Source: Flavobacteriales bacterium (lineage in GTDB: Bacteria > Bacteroidota > Bacteroidia > Flavobacteriales > UBA7312). From it: a stretch of DNA of 37,150 nucleotides. The stretch spans positions 1-37,150 of the forward strand of contig JAQWJZ010000013.1 of assembly GCA_029248105.1 (NCBI GenBank). Reading direction: 5' to 3'. The notes beneath the pieces are model-generated. The model made no database searches. It saw nothing but the letters and a program-made list of their open reading frames with translations, and was not told the origin of the DNA. Of the stretch, positions 33,948-37,150 are shown piece by piece. Numbering within the stretch: the stretch's first letter is position 1; the number at the start of each line of letters is the position of its first letter. The position numbers were made by a program, and so were the translations under genes.

Positions 33948-35831
33948 ATGAAAAACATCCTTATTCTTTTATTATTTCCCTTTATTCTGTTTTCGCAAAA
34001 TACGCCCAAAGCAAAAAAAGCCTATGTAAAAGCGGTGGAGCTTTTTGAAGTCAGTAACGATAAAAAAGCCAAAGACCTTTTAATGTCTGCTATTCGACAC
34101 GATAATAATTATTTGCCAACCTATTTGTTGTTGGGGCAGATAGAAGAAGAACAAGGAAATATACAATTGGCAATAGATAATTATTTAAAAGGCTTATCCG
34201 ATAATAACCCTGATAATGCATGGGGTTATTGGAAGGTAGGAATGTTGTACATGCAAAAGCCCGATTATGTGGAAGCTAAAAGAGCTTTCACCCACTTTTT
34301 GACTTTTAAATACCAACGTTCAGAAAAGGTGGAGTCAGCTAGGAAAGAGCTTAAAAATTGTGAATTTTCTATCGATGCGATGGCTAATCCTAAACCCTTT
34401 GACTTTAAAAATATGGGCGAAGGAGTAAATTCTGAATGGGAAGAGTATTTGCCTAGTGTTTCTGCCGATGGTAAATTATTTGTTATTACCCGTAGAGGAC
34501 CCTACCAAAACGGTATAGTGTCGGAAGATTTTTTTCAAAGTGTGTACAAAGATGGTAAATGGAGCATGGCTCAAAATTTGGGACCATCTGTCAATACTAT
34601 GGGCAACGAAGGGGCTCAATGCCTATCTCCTAATGGTAAAGTGTTATTTTTTACAGCCTGTGATAGAAAAGATGGACTGGGACGTTGTGATATTTATATC
34701 AGTGTCAAGAGAAATGGGCAGTGGTCAGAAGCTAGAAATATAGGACCTAGCATCAACACTAAACATTGGGAATCACAACCTACCATATCTCCTGATGGCA
34801 GAGAGCTCTATTTTGTGAGTAACAGACCGGAGGGTTATGGCGGTATGGACATCTGGAAAAGTGTATTAACCGAAAAAGGGACTTTTTCAGAGCCTGTAAA
34901 TTTAGGCTCTACCATAAATACCTCTTACGATGAAATGTCACCCTTTATTCATACCGATAATCAAACTTTATATTTTGCTTCTAAAGGACATCCAGGCTTG
35001 GGTGATTTCGACTTGTTTTTGAGTAGAAGGGACTATCCATCAGCATCTTGGCAATACCCTATTAACTTAGGTTATCCTATTAACACACACGGCATAGAAA
35101 ACAGTTTAATTGTAGGTTCTGATGGCAAAACCGCCTATTTCGCATCCGATAAATCGGGTTATGGAAAAGAAGATATCTTTTGGTTTCATTTGCCACAAGA
35201 AATGCAATCTCAGCAAGTGGCTTATCTCAATACCAATGTGTATGATGCTGAAACAAAAACACCTATGAAATCTAGTGTAGAGATTATTGACCTTGCAACA
35301 GGAAAGGTCATGATATCTTCATTTACATATACCAAGACGGGTGAATTTTTTACCTGTTTGCCTGCAAATGCCAATTATGCCGTTAATGTTTCTAAGGAGG
35401 GCTATTTATTCCATTCTGAAAACTTTGCTTTAGATGAGCAGAGTGCTTTACAAGCCTTGGAGTTAGATATTCCCTTGCAAAGGCTAAATAAGGGAAGTAA
35501 GATTGTATTAAATAATATTTTCTTTGATACCGATGCCTACAGTCTTAAAGATGAATCGGAGGTTGAATTAAACACACTTGTTAATTTTATGCGCAACAAT
35601 GCTATGCTTAAAGTTGAGATTGAGGGGCATACCGATAATGTTGGTACAGAAACACATAATACTATGCTTTCTACAAATAGAGCCAAAGCAGTCTATGATT
35701 TTCTAGTAGATAATGGTATAGATGCTAACAGAATGACCTACAAGGGTTTTGGTGCTAGTCAACCTATTGCTACTAACGATACCGAAAAGGGTAGAGCCAC
35801 CAACAGACGCACTGCTTTTAGGGTGAAGTAA
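33948..35831 (+). CDS. PorE-like OmpA-family protein (TPR, beta-propeller, CRD, OmpA)
   Basis: 627 residues with a Sec signal peptide (MKNILILLLFPFILFSQ). TPR repeats at about 18-140, a PD40-type beta-propeller (about 150-420, with SADGKLFVIT, SPNGKVLFFTA, SPDGRELYFVS, GSDGKTAYFAS), a carboxypeptidase-regulatory-like domain (about 424-505), then an OmpA-type peptidoglycan-binding domain (516-627, IEGHTDNVG...NRAKAV...GRATNRR). This order matches the T9SS accessory protein PorE, which links the secretion apparatus to peptidoglycan. PorE is a lipoprotein, whereas here there is no lipobox cysteine, so this may be a paralogue of the wider family. It is last in the run starting at 27453. Confidence 0.85.
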   Translation: MKNILILLLFPFILFSQNTPKAKKAYVKAVELFEVSNDKKAKDLLMSAIRHDNNYLPTYLLLGQIEEEQGNIQLAIDNYLKGLSDNNPDNAWGYWKVGMLYMQKPDYVEAKRAFTHFLTFKYQRSEKVESARKELKNCEFSIDAMANPKPFDFKNMGEGVNSEWEEYLPSVSADGKLFVITRRGPYQNGIVSEDFFQSVYKDGKWSMAQNLGPSVNTMGNEGAQCLSPNGKVLFFTACDRKDGLGRCDIYISVKRNGQWSEARNIGPSINTKHWESQPTISPDGRELYFVSNRPEGYGGMDIWKSVLTEKGTFSEPVNLGSTINTSYDEMSPFIHTDNQTLYFASKGHPGLGDFDLFLSRRDYPSASWQYPINLGYPINTHGIENSLIVGSDGKTAYFASDKSGYGKEDIFWFHLPQEMQSQQVAYLNTNVYDAETKTPMKSSVEIIDLATGKVMISSFTYTKTGEFFTCLPANANYAVNVSKEGYLFHSENFALDEQSALQALELDIPLQRLNKGSKIVLNNIFFDTDAYSLKDESEVELNTLVNFMRNNAMLKVEIEGHTDNVGTETHNTMLSTNRAKAVYDFLVDNGIDANRMTYKGFGASQPIATNDTEKGRATNRRTAFRVK

Positions 35832-35843
35832 GTTTACTTTTTT
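35826..35843. terminator. weak bidirectional hairpin at convergent stop codons
   Basis: AAGTAA (35826-35831) and TTACTT (35834-35839) form an inverted repeat around GT and contain both stop codons of the convergent genes; four further T follow on the plus strand. The loop is too small for all six pairs to form, so it is a weak terminator at best. Confidence 0.35.
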
Positions 35844-36631
35844 GGTCCGATTATGTAATAATTGGTGGTTATTAAAAAGTTTCTCACATACGGAATTGAA
35901 GATATGAGTTTATTGGCTATTCGTGGTTTCAATCCGAATTTTATCTCATAGTTAGGATTTATAAAATACAATGTCCTACTCAAGACATTGTATCCTGTTT
36001 TTTTGAGAATACGTTCAAAACGTTCAATAGTAATCCCTGTTTCTTTAATTTCTACTAGATTTTTTATGCGAACAGGACTTTCGCCAAATGCTTTCAAAAC
36101 CACTTTGTAAAGAACTGTAGGTAAAAGGTGAAAGTAAGGCAGTTTGGAAAGAATTTTGCTTTCACACATTTGCTGATGACCACCAAAAGGATTATGCCAA
36201 GGAGGGAGGCCTAGAAAAAACAAGCCATCTTTTTTAAGTAAGGGTTTTACAAACTGCAAAAACTTTTCTTGATCGTGAATATGTTCCAAGACATCTCTAG
36301 TGATGATGACATCAAACAGACCAAGTTCGGAGGGCTTAATATTGTATATGTCGGAATGAATAAATTCAATAGTTTTAGTATCGCTCAGCTCAAAGTAATA
36401 TTTTTTAGCGTTTTCAATCTTACCTATTGATAAATCTACACCAACAATTTTTTTAAAACCTTTAGATTCAAAAAAAGGCAGCAAATTTCCACCTTCTCCA
36501 CACCCTATTTCAAGAACGGATAAGTTCCTGCTTTTGGATTTAAATCGATTTATTAATGGAAAGACGTACTTGCTTGAAGTCGTCCCTTGTTCATTGAAGT
36601 ATTGTTTTCTTAGTTTATGTCTTTCTTGCAT
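35834..36631 (-). CDS. class I SAM-dependent methyltransferase
   Basis: 265 residues. The SAM-binding motif I is VLEIGCGEGGNLLPFF followed by an acidic residue at the end of strand 2 (IVGVDLS); later come VIITRDVLEHIHD and FVKPLLKKDGLFFLGLPPW, typical of the Methyltransf_11/23 type (compare the SAM-dependent methylases of ubiquinone and glycan pathways). The C-terminal 100 residues (SKLPYFHLLPTVLYKVV...) are not recognised and may define the substrate. The substrate cannot be inferred; neighbours (cytochrome c, PorE-like) give no hint. It lies 32 bases after the cytochrome gene on the same strand. Confidence 0.8.
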   Translation of the reverse strand: MQERHKLRKQYFNEQGTTSSKYVFPLINRFKSKSRNLSVLEIGCGEGGNLLPFFESKGFKKIVGVDLSIGKIENAKKYYFELSDTKTIEFIHSDIYNIKPSELGLFDVIITRDVLEHIHDQEKFLQFVKPLLKKDGLFFLGLPPWHNPFGGHQQMCESKILSKLPYFHLLPTVLYKVVLKAFGESPVRIKNLVEIKETGITIERFERILKKTGYNVLSRTLYFINPNYEIKFGLKPRIANKLISSIPYVRNFLITTNYYIIGPKK

Positions 36632-36663
36632 TTAGATGTGAGTTTTTTTGGCTTGTTTGAATT

Positions 36664-37150
36664 CTATAGAGGCGGTAGTGGTGCAGGGACTAGGTTTTCT
36701 ACTGGCTCTAAGGATTGTAAGTAATTGAAAATGGCTTTTATTTCTTTATCGTTTAAGCTCTTATAACCCATTCATGGCATAGGAGGTAATAAGAAACGTC
36801 CATTTTCTAGACCTTTGCTTTTGCCTTCTTTCATAGCTTTGGTAAATTGTTCAATAGTCCAACTTCCTAAACCTGTTTCGTGTGGTGTTAAATTGGAGGC
36901 AAAAGAAGTACCCCACGGACCTACGGCTGCTGTGCCAATTCCGTTAAACAGTATCCAATTACCAGAATTAGGCAAGCTTGGGTCATATTCCGATAAAGAC
37001 ATATTTTGTGGGTGACCAGAAAGCAAAAGCTTTTCATCGGGGATAGGACCAAATTCAGTCATTTTCTTAGGAGAATGGCAGTCGTTACACCCTAGAGCAG
37101 TTACTAGTCGTTTGCCTTCTTCAACGCTCGTTGAACATGTCTCCTTATCT
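36664..37150 (-). pseudogene. c-type cytochrome gene with in-frame TGA, 5' end outside window
   Basis: Read leftward from the window edge, one frame gives EEGKRLVTALGCNDCHSPKKM with the heme-binding motif CNDCH, then MTEFGPIPDEKLLLSGHP...GPWGTSFASNLTPHETGLG and FLLPPMP. TGA at 36774-36772 then interrupts it. The same frame continues MGYKSLNDKEIKAIFNYLQ...ENLVPAPLPPL to a TAG at 36666-36664. In relatives the motif reads MPWM, so TGG has become TGA. The distal heme-ligand methionine and last helix lie around or after the stop, so the truncated product would probably not be a working cytochrome. It may be a recent nonsense mutation or a base-call error. Confidence 0.7.

Noticed and set aside
36772-36774. 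TGA as recoded Trp or selenocysteine
   Set aside because: Trp is encoded by TGG throughout the window, TGA ends other genes, and no selenocysteine element or known selenoprotein family fits; a nonsense change or base error is simpler.

Overview
The window is a dense, AT-rich piece of a Bacteroidota chromosome, most likely a marine member of the Flavobacteriales. The evidence is the TAnnTTTG promoter element in front of several genes, type IX secretion (T9SS) C-terminal domains of the gliding-motility-associated (CHU_C) type, the rpmG-DUF4295-ftsY-rimO gene order, a BshC bacillithiol gene, and many Sec signal peptides ending in ...AQ or ...SQ. Genes are tightly packed. The longest stretch without a gene is about 157 bases (748-904), so no gap exceeds 300 bases. 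No tRNA, rRNA, CRISPR array or insertion sequence was seen.

Layout. 1-784: two minus-strand envelope genes, a YugP-like zinc peptidase cut by the window edge and a small beta-barrel. 905-3926: hisS, a DUF4625-like lipoprotein and cinA. 3990-9340: the ribosomal/SRP cluster rpmB ... rpmG, DUF4295, ftsY, rimO. It is interrupted after rpmB by a terminator, a lipoprotein gene and an M1 metallopeptidase gene. 9341-10925: three minus-strand envelope genes, the middle one frameshifted. 11009-15498: bshC, guaA and a LysM/periplasmic-binding-protein-like gene. 15584-23597: four modular surface-protein genes. 23599-27340: a minus-strand run of enoyl-CoA hydratase, ftsK and lolA. 27453-35831: seven plus-strand genes with overlaps or gaps of at most 17 bases (arginine-deiminase family, ctlX, argS, ffh, folD, queE, PorE-like OmpA protein). 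35834-37150: a methyltransferase and a c-type cytochrome gene carrying an in-frame stop, cut by the window edge.

The most unusual part is 15584-23597. A 1485-residue secreted protein (P-domain, PKD-like domains, seven Ig-like repeats, CHU_C sorting domain) is followed by three consecutive genes whose products align, in order, with its middle, repeat and C-terminal parts. Each of the three has its own signal peptide, and the breaks fall in the linkers between modules. Only the last carries the T9SS sorting domain. This looks like one modular adhesin existing as both a single chain and a three-chain version, which raises the question of how the two CTD-less chains leave the periplasm or whether they dock to the third.

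Two genes look broken: the beta-barrel gene at 9784-10343 (one base missing in an A run) and the cytochrome c gene at 36664-37150 (TGA where Trp is expected). CinA has lost its second conserved amidohydrolase motif. All functional names rest on motif recognition and gene context; no database search was possible.
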